From contig RWJK01001396.1 of the NCBI GenBank assembly GCA_004335835.1, forward strand, positions 110,168 through 174,167: a stretch of DNA of 64,000 bases, given 5' to 3'. The position numbers and the translations under genes are program-made. Below are positions 37,007 through 48,769 of the stretch, piece after piece; the first letter of the stretch is position 1, and every line of letters starts with the position of its first letter. The notes beneath the pieces were generated by a model. The model saw only the letters and a list, made by a program, of their open reading frames with translations, ran no database searches and was not told the origin of the DNA. The DNA comes from Scenedesmus sp. ARA3. Its lineage: Eukaryota > Chlorophyta > Chlorophyceae > Sphaeropleales > Scenedesmaceae.

Positions 37007-37038
<32 letters not shown>

Positions 37039-38396
37039 GGCTCCAATCGCATTGCAGGGACAATCTCTTGCATTGATGCAAAACCTGTCAGCAGCAGTTG
37101 CGTGGATCGGCCTGCAACTGGCAGCAACGCAGCATCAAGCACCAAGGCAGGCTGCCGCACTACTCGAGCAGCAGCAACAGGTACAGGCAGCATTGGGGCA
37201 CGTCCTCGCAGCAGGCAGCAGCAGCAGCAGCAGCTGGCAGGACATATTGGGCACCTGCACTACAGACAGCACCACATACCTGGAGCTGCTGTTATCCCTC
37301 AAAGCAGCAGTCAGTGCTGAGCTGGCGCAGCAGCTGGCGGGATTTGGTGCCGCGCTGAGCGGCCGCTTCCCTGCCAAGCTGTGCTGCAATGCGCCCGGCT
37401 GCACTAGTCTTGATAAGTTCAGTGAGCTGGAGGCTGTGGGGGGCAAGGCCTGCATGTGTGAGCGCTGCAGGACGGCTAGGTGGGTATGCCTGTCAAACAC
37501 AGTCCCTGAGTGCTCATCCATCATTGATTCATGTGCTTGTGTTGCAGGAGTTTGGCGCAGCTGAGTGGCAGTCATTATTGGCAACAGCAGCAGCCTGGTT
37601 GGATTTGTGCAGGCCAGCAGAGATTGTTCTGACTCTTGAGTTACGTCCTTACCCAGCAAGGCTGTCTTCATAATGAGCTGCATAAGCAGTGATGTTAATA
37701 TTAAGTGAGAATTGCTGCTGCCGCTGCTTCATGTCTCCTGCTGCTGCTGCTGCTGCTGCCTCCTCCTGCTGCTGCCGCTGCTGCAGGTACTGTTGCCGGG
37801 CCTGCCAGGAGTCGCACTGGAAGGCACACAAGGCCGCATGCAGGGCGCTGGCAGCAGCGCAGGCGCATGGGGGGGGCCCAGCAGCAGTGAAGCAGCTGCA
37901 GCTGGCATGCAGCAGTGAACTACTAGTAGCTGCAGCTGGTGTGCAGCTGCGACAGCTGCAATCGATATCCAGCAGTAACGAAGCTGCAGCTGGTATCCGC
38001 GGTGAAGCAGCTGCAGCTGATTTCCAGCAGGCTGCAGTTGTGAAAGTGTGCATGGGAAAATCATGTGTGGATACATGGCAGCCATTTTTCCTACCACCTT
38101 TTGGCTGTCATAGAGATAGAAATGCATCATATGATTCGTATCATCCACAAACGAACATGTGGGGGGATGTGCAGCATGCCTGCTGCTGTGCACAGCTAGC
38201 AGCATGTGTGTTTTTGATCATTGGCAGTGAACTGCAACGCTGGCAGGCAGCGCTGCACTGGCCCATTGTTCTGCCGTCAGCTGCTGTGAAATTTGAACAG
38301 TCACCTGCTGTAATATGGAGCACTTCTTTTACAGCGGCAAGTTGGCTTCCAATTTTGAAGGTGATTGGTGGCGCATGTATGGCTGGGTGCATGTGA
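33435..38396 (+). CDS. MYND-type zinc finger protein, array unit 1, extended C-terminus
   Basis: Exons: 33435-33617, 34014-34227, 34501-34716, 35016-35933, 36345-37479, 37787-38396; 1091 residues in frame. Layout is shared with the four later units: a 61-residue first exon, a LRLWAWRPPAL block, GFLPAFSAAC, VLRCWAGP, HVQWLLSCHAALVAQLLHKQ, LLTPTVHLRRAAVLLELCL, LRAWQLLLADSLHAAGS, AELAQQLAGFGAALSGRFP, and a C-terminal MYND finger. Zinc ligands are CCNAPGC, CMCERC, YCCRAC and HWKAHKAAC. Gln/Ser/Ala runs separate the blocks. MYND fingers bind proline-containing peptides in partner proteins; no SET domain is present. The siblings stop after ALAAARQ, but here the frame reads ALAAAQAHGGG and continues about 176 residues to 38396. 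This is the most diverged unit of the array. Function unknown. Confidence 0.82.
34858..35015. repeat. 79-bp intronic tandem duplication before MYND1 exon 4
   Basis: The block TGCCCAAGTAGTGC at 34858 recurs as TGCCCAAATAGTGC at 34937, each followed by TTGCTTCCCCTGCTGTC. Both lie in the intron upstream of the acceptor at 35015. Confidence 0.75.
35906..36100. repeat. 89-bp duplicate of MYND1 exon 4 donor end
   Basis: The exon end CAATCCTGCTGGCTGAGGTG, with a donor after 35933, recurs with a donor after 36022. The second copy has the GTGGGC donor seen in sibling genes, but reading on to it meets a stop at 35960-35962, so the first donor must be used. Confidence 0.75.
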
Positions 38397-38732
38397 CACC
38401 CAGGGATCCGGTCCTATTTCACATGATGTTCCATGACAAGATGAGAGCCTGAGCCAGCAGTGCAAGCACCCTATACGATGCTGCGATATGGGGATGTCTT
38501 CTCATTGTCATTCGGTGCCAACTGAGTGACACACCCGTCACTCAGCCGCAGCAAGTAACAGGTGCTGGGATCTATTTGGCTACACGGCGCAGCCTGCACA
38601 CAGTACAGCCCGCGATTGTTCTTGAAACGGCATTATAGTGTTTTTTGTTAACTTGCTGATAGAGAACTTTCTACATCCCCGTGTGTGGCGCGTGCTGTGC
38701 GATTTCAAACCAGGCCCGGCTGTGCTGCAGCG
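38397..38732. other. Short intergenic spacer before first SUMO gene
   Basis: 336 bp between the MYND unit 1 stop and the SUMO ATG, presumably 3' UTR and promoter. No other feature is seen. Confidence 0.45.
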
Positions 38733-38989
38733 ATGGCTGACGAGACGGTGAAGCAAGAGCAGAAGCACATTACACTGATAGTAAAAAACCAAGTGGGCGA
38801 GGAGGTGCAGTTCAAGGTGCGTGGTGTGTGTGCATCAAGCTGCAGAGTACAGCCCAAAGGTGTCACCAGATGCCAGCAGCAGGCCGTGCTTAGGCCGTCC
38901 AACACCATTACAGACCATGAAATGTTGCAAGTACGTTGCATCCTTGGGGTTAAGTGCTGCATCAGCAACACACCTCATGTTCTGCCCTT

Positions 38990-39020
<31 letters not shown>

Positions 39021-39990
39021 CAGGCAGCAGCACTGTGGCGCTCATGAGCTTGCATGTGCCCTGAAAAACCGCAGGTCAAGCTCAACACCGTGTTTGAGAA
39101 GGTCTTCAAAGCATACAGTGATAAGAAGGGTGTCCAGAACACCAAGTGAGTAAGCAGACAATGACAATGACTGCAGGCAAGACGAGCATGCACTGAAAGC
39201 AACAGCAGCGGCGGGAAGGAGCAGCTGGTTAGTCTGCATGCACAACACCTTTCAGGAAAGCGAATGGACGGAGTCAGGCATAGGAGTCGCAGGTTGCATC
39301 GGTGTTGTGTCACGTGTGTTCATGTTGTGCTAGCCACACCCACACAGCACCGGCGCTCAAAAACAGATACAGAGATGCCTTTTAGATGTGCCTTGCAACC
39401 CGTGGTTGCATGCAGCATCCTGACACCCTCCCACGTGCCCCTCTACTAATTGCCTCTCTAGCAAACTGTTGCAGCTGTTCAGGTGTCTTGCAGCCCTGTT
39501 GCTGGCCCTGCAGCATCTACAGAAGGGAGTGAACCTAACCTACTATGCATGCTAAGCCATGCCACATCCACGAGGGATCAGCCTATGTAAGCTTTGCTCC
39601 TTACCTGCTTTTGACTTTCCCTGCTGTGCAGGTTCCTGTTTGACGGGCACCGCATCAAGGCAACTGACACACCAGCTGATGTGAGTGCATTCGCAGCGTA
39701 CAGCACAAGCATGCTGGGCTCAGCAGCGTCACTTGAACCCCAGGGTCTCATCACACAGGGCAAGGTGTCATTGTCTGTGTTGCGGTTCAGCAACTCACAG
39801 CCTTCCGTTCCCTCCCTTTACTCTAGAATGTGAGCACACAAGTGCTATTAACACGGCAGGGCTCGGCAGGTGTGACCATCTTCATAAAGTCTGGGTAGGC
39901 TTTTGCGCACACCACACAGTGCCAAGAGCTGGCCTGAGTCCGTGGCTAATACAGCTGTCAGCACCGCCGCTGGAATTCGACCAATGGATA

Positions 39991-40039
<49 letters not shown>

Positions 40040-40154
40040 GCTGCTACTGCTGCTGCTGCTGCTGCTGCTGCCTGTGCAGTTGGACATGGAGGATGGTGAC
40101 ATCATAGATGCTATGCTGGAGCAGCTAGGAGGATCTCAGCGGCTCAGCCAGTGA
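38733..40154 (+). CDS. SUMO: Small ubiquitin-like modifier (SUMO), copy A
   Basis: SUMO is conjugated to lysines of target proteins, mostly nuclear, through an E1-E2-E3 cascade. Exons: 38733-38816, 39075-39145, 39632-39680, 40080-40154; 92 residues. Ubiquitin-like fold residues are clear: HITLIVKNQVGEEVQFKVK, FLFDGHRIKATDTPADLDME and DGDIIDAMLEQLGG. The Gly-Gly needed for conjugation is at 85-86, followed by SQRLSQ, a six-residue tail to be removed by a SUMO protease. VKQE at residues 6-9 fits the psi-K-x-E sumoylation consensus, so chains through Lys7 are possible. The third intron contains a long CTG repeat. Intron positions are the same as in copy B. Confidence 0.95.
39992..40072. repeat. 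CTG repeat in last intron of SUMO copy A
   Basis: About 80 bp of CTG triplets with two CTA interruptions ends just before the acceptor AG at 40078-40079. Confidence 0.85.
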
Positions 40155-41537
40155 CATATGAAGCAGGATCCTTGCCAGTGCTGCAGCATGCTGTCTGGTG
40201 ACAGCTTTTAGGTAGGGGCACTGGTAAGAGCGTTCAGGCAGGCACACTGGTGTCAACATGATGCTTGCAAGGGCAGATGATGAGCACTGGGGTGCCGGCA
40301 GACAGGGTACTGTGCTGATGGATTTGTGGGTTGCACAGTATTTAATGTACATATGCAGAAGCGTGCAGCGCACGCGCAGTGCCGCTGGCATGTGTGCCAG
40401 TTAGCACTGATGCTTGTGATTTTGTTGTTTGATTCTGCAAATGGTTGAACCTGCAGAAGACCGCTTGTCTGGGTTGTGTTCTGTCAATTGTCGTTGTGCA
40501 GTTTGGCATGCAGCGCCCATTTGCCGCATCGCAATTTTGATTTGCCGGTAGCTCTGCAGCAGCAGAGTTGACTGTGTTGAAGCCTTCATGAATCAAGTAC
40601 TGGTTGCCATCTGCTTTGCACTGGCCGAGACAGGAGGTGCAGATGTTGTCATTGACCTGCGTGTCTTCATTATGGAGCTTTTGTTGTTGCTTGGTCATCA
40701 GGTGCAGTTATTGCAAGCTGTCCAAGCACCTGAAGCAGCAGCAGTAGCAGGACAGAACGCCTTGTATGTAATGAATAGCCAGGTTTATCGCAGGACAACC
40801 AGCTGGTGTTGATGCCATCAATGATCCGGTGGCTGCCCCACGAGCCTGTCACTGGCTCAACTGGGCAGCGTTCCCATTGTGTAACACAACAAGTATCATG
40901 CATTGTGCATTCTCCGTTGGCATGCCACTGCAGAACCGTCTTGGTGAACGGACAGTGGTGTGTCAGCAGTAGACTGTTTGAGCGATTTGTGCCACTCGGC
41001 GCTGCTTGCTCTGCTGCAGCTGCAGAGATGGGCCATTATGCAGTGGTACGGAGCAATCCACGATTTCAAACACAACGCGTCCAGTTCATTTGACAGTCGC
41101 CTGGGTGGCTCTGGACAGTGCTTGCAGGAAACTGGCATTGCCAGATACATTGATGGGCCTCCTGTCTAGGCGTGAGGGCGCCACAGCTGCCAGATGTTAA
41201 TGCAGTGCACAAGATTGGAGTATGAGTTTTGCATGGTGCACTAACAGGTGCCAAGCATAATCAGCATGCTATGCGCGACATCGATTACACCGCTGTTATT
41301 TGCTACGAGTGCAGCAAGAGCAAGGACGCCGGCCGACCCTGCACTGCTGGCTTGAAACCTTATCTCGATATGTGCTTGCACTGCTGCACATGGTGAAAGT
41401 TCACCAATGTTGCTTCTAGTGTAGCAGTTGTGGTGAAGAAGTTACGTCGCACACACAAAGGCACGCTGCGAAGAAGAGTTTGCGCAGACAGGCCAGACCC
41501 GCAAGAGCGTGCTGTGCTGATCAGAGCCTGTGCAGCT
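40155..41537. other. Intergenic between the two SUMO genes
   Basis: 1.4 kb with no recognised coding sequence and no obvious remnant of a MYND unit. It should hold the copy A 3' UTR and the copy B promoter. Confidence 0.45.
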
Positions 41538-42868
41538 ATGTCTGCTGAAGATGTGAAACGCGAGTCAAAAACGCTCAACCTGTCGATCAAAAATCAAAAT
41601 AACGAAGAGGTTCACTTCAAGGTGCGCACTGGACACCATGAACACAGCACAGAAAGTTTGTGCTGTATGTGCTCTTCGAAAGTGGGTTTGGCAGCTGTTG
41701 CCCCGTCAGTCTCACGGCTCACTTACAGACAAACACATCTCGATCAACTAAAGCACCGCGTCTCTGCAGTAGCCCGTCCCGGGCTACAGCTGAAGACGGC
41801 GGCAGCAGCAGCAGCAGAAGTCGCTGCTGCAGGTTAATTCCACTGTGATTGCACGCGTGCTAGCTGTAGCAGTGGCTGCTACACGGCAGACAAGAAACCA
41901 GGTGTTTTGAAACGAGATAAATGTTTGACAAGGCTTGTGCAACTGCTGTTGAACTGCCTGTGCAACTGCTGTGTAAACGCCTGTGTGCACACTTTGCAGG
42001 TGAAGCTCTCCACCAAGTTGCACAAGGTGTTTGAGGCATACAATGCCAGAAAAGGGGTTGATCCTGGTGCCTACAGGTGGGAATGTGGTGTCAATTGCAG
42101 CGCAGTCCCGCTTATCTGATGTGCATGCCACGTTTTATACGTTGGCAACCAACTAATGTCAGCTACAAGTTGATAGGCTTCAATCCGAGTCTCACTGAGG
42201 ATGATCCTTCGTATGTGTCGATGAATCCTGTGAAGGATACAGAGGGACCATTACTGCCCAGCATGGCAGCTGCTTTGCAAGCTGCCAACATTTGGCGGAT
42301 GGTCTGCACAGGCCTGCCAAGTGCTTCTAAGTGGCCCCATGACATCAAGCACGGTGTCCAATATCGGACCATTGATGGTCCCGCTGGATGCTCAGCAATG
42401 CTTGTGCATGCATGCATGCCACCTCATGACACTTCTGCTGACGCCTCTACATGTGACGCAACACGCTTGCAGGTTTGTGTTTGAGGGCAATCGCATTGCA
42501 GGAGATAAGACGCCAGCTGAGGTGAGTCATGCTGGTGCTGGTTGCAGCAAGCTGGCAGTCGCTGAGCAGCACGCTGTGTCGCCCTGGCTTGAATTCTAAC
42601 ATTACACACTGCACGATCTAGGCAAGCTTTGGCCCAGGGCATTCTTACAGTCTAGCACTGCCGCAATGTTTGGCAAAGTCATTTGATGGATTCAACGGCA
42701 ACAACGTGTTGGGTTGGTAATTCTCACCCAGCCCACACTGCATCACAATATACAGAAGCTGATTGCTGGTTCTGCACTGCGGCATGTTCATAATTTCCAT
42801 ATGAGTTGCGTGCATACTGTCACGGTGCGTTCAGTTGTCTGCCATACAGGCTGCCTCATGGGTTAAAA

Positions 42869-42911
<43 letters not shown>

Positions 42912-43017
42912 ACACCTGCTGCTGCTGTTCATGTAGCTTGAGATGGAAGACGGCGACTGCATAGATGCTTACACGGAGCAGATCGGTGGGGGAGCATCAG
43001 CCGGATCCAAGATGTAG
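41538..43017 (+). CDS. SUMO: Small ubiquitin-like modifier (SUMO), copy B
   Basis: Exons: 41538-41621, 42000-42076, 42473-42521, 42937-43017; 96 residues. Same gene layout as copy A: exons 1 and 3 have equal lengths and all three introns have the same phase (0, 2, 0). Blocks: LNLSIKNQNNEEVHFKVK, FVFEGNRIAGDKTPAELEME and DGDCIDAYTEQIGG. The Gly-Gly is at 87-88 with an eight-residue tail (GASAGSKM) to be cleaved before use. VKRE at residues 6-9 keeps the chain-forming consensus lysine. The two copies differ at many positions, so the duplication is not recent. Confidence 0.94.
42871..42908. repeat. CTG repeat in last intron of SUMO copy B
   Basis: About twelve CTG triplets, in the same intron as the repeat in copy A, about 28 bases before the acceptor at 42936. 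Confidence 0.85.
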
Positions 43018-43917
43018 CCCCGGGCCAACGATGCAGAAGCATCCTACATGCAGATGATATCTTGCTGTTACCTAACCAATGCTTGAGGCAGGTAGGGAGG
43101 CAGCTGGAGCACTGAGAATGGCAGCTCAGGATGCTGCTGGCTGTCTACCATGATTCTGGTTGCATGCTGGTGTGGATGTGACGGGTGATTGTGCAGTCGC
43201 AGTTCCAGCACTGCACCCGTACAGCTGCTGGCCACTAGGTGGTGTGGGCCGCAGCTGCAACTCCGAGTTGCGAGAGTCTCGCCACCTGGCATCATCACTG
43301 GCGCTACAGTTGGCCTGCGCCTTCAAGGCCTGCCGTTGAGATGTTGCAAGTGTGCGGGCTGGAGCCAGGCAAGCCCTATTGGCCAACTGCACTGATGCCA
43401 TGGCTTATCAGGGATTCAGCTGTTGATGTGACACTGTTTGTCCATGGTTATCTTTGCAGGCGTGACTGTGAAAGGGGCTACTGAGATGCAGCTATCATTT
43501 TTGTTGAAGTTTCATGTAACGAATCTGAGTTGTTTTTGAAGTGCACGCCACTGCAGGTGAATGTGCCAGCAGCTGTGCACGTGGTCACTGGCGGGCCCGG
43601 CCCTAGCCCAGCAGGGTTCGGGTGAGGAGGATGGGGGCAGCGCCCATGTAGTATCATCCAGCCGTATTTACTCTACCTCGGTTGCTTATAAAGGTTGGAG
43701 GTGCAAGCAGGTCAATCGATGATATCCTGTTTGAATCGCACTGTCCCCTCCTGTGCTCGAGTGTGCCGAACTTGGTGTCGCCGTACTTTCTTCGACAGGC
43801 AAAGCAGTAAAGATTCAGCGACAGGGCCCGCTGTTGTTCCCTGGATGCTAGGAGGGGCTGCTCTGGCTTGCTGCTGTCACTTGCTGCTGCTGCCACTTCC
43901 CTAAGCAACCAGCGACC
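43018..43917. other. Intergenic between SUMO copy B and MYND unit 2
   Basis: 900 bp. On the minus strand an ATG-started open frame (43401-43126, 91 codons) begins with a Ser/Ala/Arg-rich, chloroplast-transit-like stretch (MASVQLANRACLAPART); no second exon or domain could be attached, so it is not called a gene. Otherwise it is SUMO 3' flank and MYND promoter. Confidence 0.4.
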
Positions 43918-46900
43918 ATGTTTCCCCCGTTTAGACCACCAAACGCTCCAAACGTGCCAAGGGCAACGCGCCTTCGCCGGTACACAGCGCTGCTGGCAGA
44001 GCTATTGGCTGCAACCAGCATTGCTGAGGATGATGACGCTGCTGTTCAGAAGGAGCTGGAAGACATGAAGTTCTGGATAGCGAATGAGTTTGTGTGGACA
44101 GCTGGAGGAATTGGAGGATTGACATACGACGTAAGCAATGGCAGTTACAGCAAGGCTTAGCTCAGGCAGTCATTGTCTTTATGTTGACCCCTGAACGATG
44201 CCGTTGTGCCTTGCAGGATTCGCCAAGGGATGTACAGCAGCTAGTCGTTGACTGCGTGGAAACAACCAGCCACGTGCTGCGCCTGTGGGCCAACCGGCCG
44301 TGTGTCCTGCAAGGCTCCTCAGCAGCAGCAAAGGAGCTGACGTCAGTGCTGCTGCTGTATGTGGGCATGACCTGGCAAGGGCCCTCAATATCAGAGGCAA
44401 GGCAGCAGGTGGCCAGCCCTGGTGAGCAGTTGAAGCAAAAACAACGCCTGGCTACTGCCTAGCTGGGACAGCAAATGTCTGCCTGACTGCCTGGCTGCCT
44501 GCCTAATGTTTTGTTGCATGCCTTGCTTGCTGTGGTTCTGGAGCCACAGGTTTTGCTGCAAGTGCGACCGCGTGTGCGCCTGCTGCCTGAGCTCTTTGCT
44601 GCGCAGCTGCGGGACACTGCCATGTACTGCACAGAGATCTGCATCTGCATGCATTATTGCTCTCTTTGCAGGCCTGTTGGCCAATGTTGCATTGTTTTGT
44701 TGCTGCAGCACCCGGGCCTTGCTGTTGTTCCTGCACTGCCCATGACAGCCTACGATTGGCTCTGCTTGCTGTGTTGCTGCAGGCTTCCTCATAGCTTACA
44801 CCAGCACCTGCGATGCCCTCGCAGCAGCGCTTGACAAGGCCAGCGCTGCTGATGTACCGCAGCACCTGGGAGAGTTTACAGCCATGCTGCTGTGGACGTG
44901 GGGTGGGCTCCTGAAGATGTATGAAGAGAGCAGCAGCGGCTTTTCAGACCCGGTGCTGCAGCCGATGCTGCTGCCGTCGGCGCGGCTGGCAGGTGCAGGT
45001 GTGTGCGGCTGCTGCGGACGAAGCAGCAGGCAGTGCCGGGCGGAGTCAGGCGATGCGGACGGACTGGACTGGGCACTTCCAAGCAGCAAGCAGATGTGCA
45101 GATGTAGCAGCCATATCTGCGATTGCAGCCGTTTGCGTTTGCCGCATCTCCGCAATGTCTGAACGGCATCACCTCCCCGTGCAGCTGACGAGCCGCGTTG
45201 TCTGGAACAGCATCACTCCACAGTGCAGCAAACAATTGCAGATGGTGGCACTTGCACGCCAACTTTTTTGCACTGATGCTCAGTTTTCACACAGACAGGG
45301 AGGGTGCAACTTTGCTGATACCTGTTGCGCCGCCTTTGTTGTGCTGCCTGTAGCGCTGCGGTGCTGGGCGGGGCCGGCAGCAGCAGGCTTGGAGCGGACT
45401 GTGCCCCTTAGCAAAGCTATTCATGCAGCCACTGATGTGTCAGTTATGCTGGTGAAGGGGGCTCAAGAGATCAGCGCGCACCTTCGCGAGACCAGAATCA
45501 AGTCATTGCGCGACAGTATTGCTGCATCGCATGAGGTCCAGTGGCTGCTGTGCTGCTATGCTGCACTGGCAGCACAGGCGCTGCACAGGCAGCTACGAGG
45601 CAGGCAGCCGGCTTCGCTGCCGGCAACTAACACCACCACCATCCAACAGCAGCGGCAGCAGTCAGGCCAGCAGCAGCAGCAGCAGGAGCGAGCAAAGGTA
45701 GCGCCAATGCACAAGCGCTTGCTCGAGGGCTTGCAGGTACCTGGGCTGATTGGCTGGGAGAGTGAAGGGATGCTCAACAGGGAAGTGTGGAATGAGCCGG
45801 AAGCCTTCTCAGTAGCAAGCGCGTGTGCTGTGTTCAGCAATCTACATGCATATGGAATGGGCAGCAGCAGCAGCAGCAGCGGCAGCAGCAGTAGAGACGG
45901 GCGGGAGCTGCCGCTGCTGACAGCAACCGTGCACTTGCGCCGCGCAGCAGTGCTGCTTGAGCTGTGCCTGCTCTTTCCGGAGCGGCATGTGCTGTGCATG
46001 TGTCTGCAGGATATCACAAGGGAGGTGCAGTGCATGTTCTTTCGCCTGCGGGAGGAAGTTGGCGGCGTTGCAGCAACATGGGACAGAGTGCAAGCAGCAG
46101 TAGCGAGCGGCATTCTGCCAACGCTGCTGCAGCAGCTGCTGCCAGTACTGGCACGTGTGCTGCAGGCTGCTAGTGAGGAGCCGGTTGCAATCTCAGATGC
46201 CTGCAGCAGGGCTGCTGCTGAAGTGGGAATGCTTCTTGCAAATGTGGTGCCAGGTGGGTACAGTTTTGCGTTGCAATGTTAAGTTTGAGCCACAGTGCAG
46301 CCTTTGCCTGTGTTGCGATGTTGATGCTGAGTTGAGACACTGAGAATAGCATCATGATTGGGCTGGTGTACGATGTGGATAGCACAGGCAGAGGTTTCGT
46401 ATAAGGCAAGCCATGCGCGTTGTTGGATGGTTAAGATATTGCCGCCCTTGCCTTGCCCACGTTTGCGGACTTTGTACCTCATCTGCTTGCAAGCAGCGGC
46501 GCACCAATCCACTCACTCCCACAGCTGCTGTTTCCATGCAGGCCCGCATTGCCCGCTGCAGCAGCTGCTGAATGTGCTGCAGCAGCCCAGCAGTGTGTCT
46601 GCTCTGGAGGCTTGCATCCGCTGCTGGACGCAGCTGCATACAACACTGCCGCAGCCCCACATAGAGCTCTTGCACATCCAGCAGCTCACAACAGCGCTGG
46701 CTGGGACGCTGGCAGCAGCAGTAACAACACAGCCCACAGCAGTAGGAGCAGGAGCAGCAACAATAGCGGAAGACGCTGCCTGGCTGTTTGCCAGCCAGGA
46801 CGTCTTTGCGCTGTTTGCCACCGGCCTGAAAGCTGGGGTGTTTGCAGCTGGCAAGGCAATCGAAGACCTGCGCGGCACAGCAGGCGATGCGTCGCAGTCT

Positions 46901-47031
46901 ACCAGCAGCAGAAGCAGCAGCAGCAGCAGCAGCATTGCTTGCAGGCGCATAGTCCTGCTGCTGTTGCAGGCAACAATGACAGCTGACATCGCCATGGCTG
47001 CCAGCAGCAGCCTCGCCAGCAGCAGTAGCAA

Positions 47032-47086
<55 letters not shown>

Positions 47087-48154
47087 GATCTGCGGGCGGC
47101 ATGGCAGCTGCTGCTGGCTCACAGCTTGCATGCTGTTGGCAGCATACTGCTAGCTGTGCATGCAGTCGACTTGCCGCCAGTGGAACCGCAGCTGCAAGAT
47201 CAGCAGCATGGATATCAGGCTGTGCTGCAGGGCGTGGCTGCAACAGTGGCATGGGCAAGACCGCAGCTCAACGCTCTGCAGCAGCAAGCAGCAGCAGCAG
47301 TTGCAGCAGCAGCAACAACAGGAACAGGGCTGCAGCGATCAGAACAGAAACAGGACAGACTGCTGGCTCTCCTGCAGCAGCAGGAGAGCTTGAGTGACAG
47401 CTTTGCACAGCTCCTGACAGCTGCTGCGAGCAGCAGCAGTGAGTTGAAAGTTTATGCAGCGGAGTTTAGAGCTCCACTCGCGGATGTTGCGCAGGATCAG
47501 GCAGCACTCCAGTGGCTGCTATCCCTGAAAGGCGCAGTGCCTGCGGAGCTAGCGCAGCAGCTAACCAACTTTGGTGCTGCGTTGAGTGGACGCTTCCCTG
47601 CCAGGCTGTGCTGCAATGCGCCCGGCTGCAGCAGCATGGCCAGGTTCAGTGAGCTGGAGGCTGTGGGGGGCAAGGCCTGCATGTGCTCCGGCTGCAAGAC
47701 TGCCAGGTGCGGCAGCAGCGTATGGTTGTCCATCTGTGTGTATGTCTGCTAAGGAATGAGTGCCGACATCAGATGCTTGCAACGTATACTATCTGGCAGC
47801 AATGCAATGCACTTGTATGTTTGAGCACATCTGCAACTAGTGCTGCAGCAGATATCAGGCCTGATACACGCACTGCATCATGCTTCAGCATTTCAATGTA
47901 GAGTAACGCAGTTAAACGGTTCCTTACATTGTGGTCAGTTGGGCAATGCACTGGCTGTGTGCTTGCAGAAGGGAGGCCCTGTATAACCTTGTAGTACCCT
48001 GCTCACTGCCGTGCTGCTGTTTCCTGCCTCCTCCTGCTGTCCCTCCTCCTGCTGCTGCTGCTGCCGATGAAGGTACTGCTGCCGGGCCTGCCAGGAGTCC
48101 CACTGGAAGGCACACAAGGCCGCATGCAGGGCGCTGGCAGCGGCGCGGCAGTAA
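43918..48154 (+). CDS. MYND-type zinc finger protein, array unit 2
   Basis: Exons: 43918-44130, 44217-44421, 44783-44998, 45354-46253, 46542-47706, 48073-48154; 926 residues in frame. Shared blocks: LLAELLAATSIAEDDD (exon 1), VLRLWANRPCVLQGSSAA (exon 2), GFLIAYTSTCDALAAALDKA (exon 3), ALRCWAGPAAAG, EVQWLLCCYAALAAQALHRQ and LLTATVHLRRAAVLLELCL (exon 4), LQQPSSVSALEACIRCW and RAAWQLLLAHSLHAVGS (exon 5). The C-terminal MYND finger (CCNAPGC, CMCSGC, YCCRAC, HWKAHKAAC) is split by the last intron, and the protein ends ALAAARQ. The long middle is predicted helical from composition, with Gln/Ser runs between blocks. No SET or other catalytic domain is seen. A TGTAA at 48359 is a possible poly(A) signal. 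Family call is firm, function unknown. Confidence 0.85.
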
Positions 48155-48769
48155 CAGGCATGCACGTGCCGTCAGCAGCTTCAGATGTTTTCAACTGCTG
48201 CTGCGTGAGCGTGGCGCCCGGTATTGGGAAATGTCTCTGCCGTAGGCATGGTACCTGGTACGCTCTGTCAGGCTGTCAGAGTGTGGACGCGGGTGTGAAC
48301 TGCAGCTCAAGGCTCAGCCATTCCTGTTGGCACCAACCTGTTTCAGGACATTTTCACGTGTAACCTGTACCCGACCCCGCCAACGTTACTGGGGCAGCTT
48401 GAGCAAAAACACACATGTTGTTGATGTACAGCTGATGACAACTGTGAACCAGGGTTTGGCCCTGGAGGTGATAGTCGCCTCTTGCAGTGCAAATTCGCCA
48501 AAAAGCTTGCCATCACGCTGTGTTTCCACAATTGCTCTGCGATCTCAGGACCTTGAGCGTGAGGTGCCAGCACGCCCCACACCACCACCGGTATCGTCGA
48601 ACTGTGCTGCAGTCAGCGTGCTGATGCGTACACCACTGATACACCCAACATGTCATTGGTTTTAGCACGAATGCACCCTCAGTAGTCCTGCTGCCGCCGT
48701 ACAGCCACTGCTAGGACAGCTGCTGCTTGTGCACTGCTGCTCTGGCCACAACACCAGCAGCCAGCAGCC
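48155..48769. promoter_or_regulatory. Spacer and 5' region of MYND unit 3, conserved in array
   Basis: 615 bp. A block from about 48450 to 48640 (around CCAGGGTTTGGCCC and the GTCAGCGTGCTGATGCG motif) has diverged counterparts at 53536-53720 and more weakly at 58830-59010. The final 62 bases (48708-48769) are identical to 53800-53861 before unit 4. It contains the unit 2 3' end (TGTAA at 48359) and the unit 3 promoter. Confidence 0.55.
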
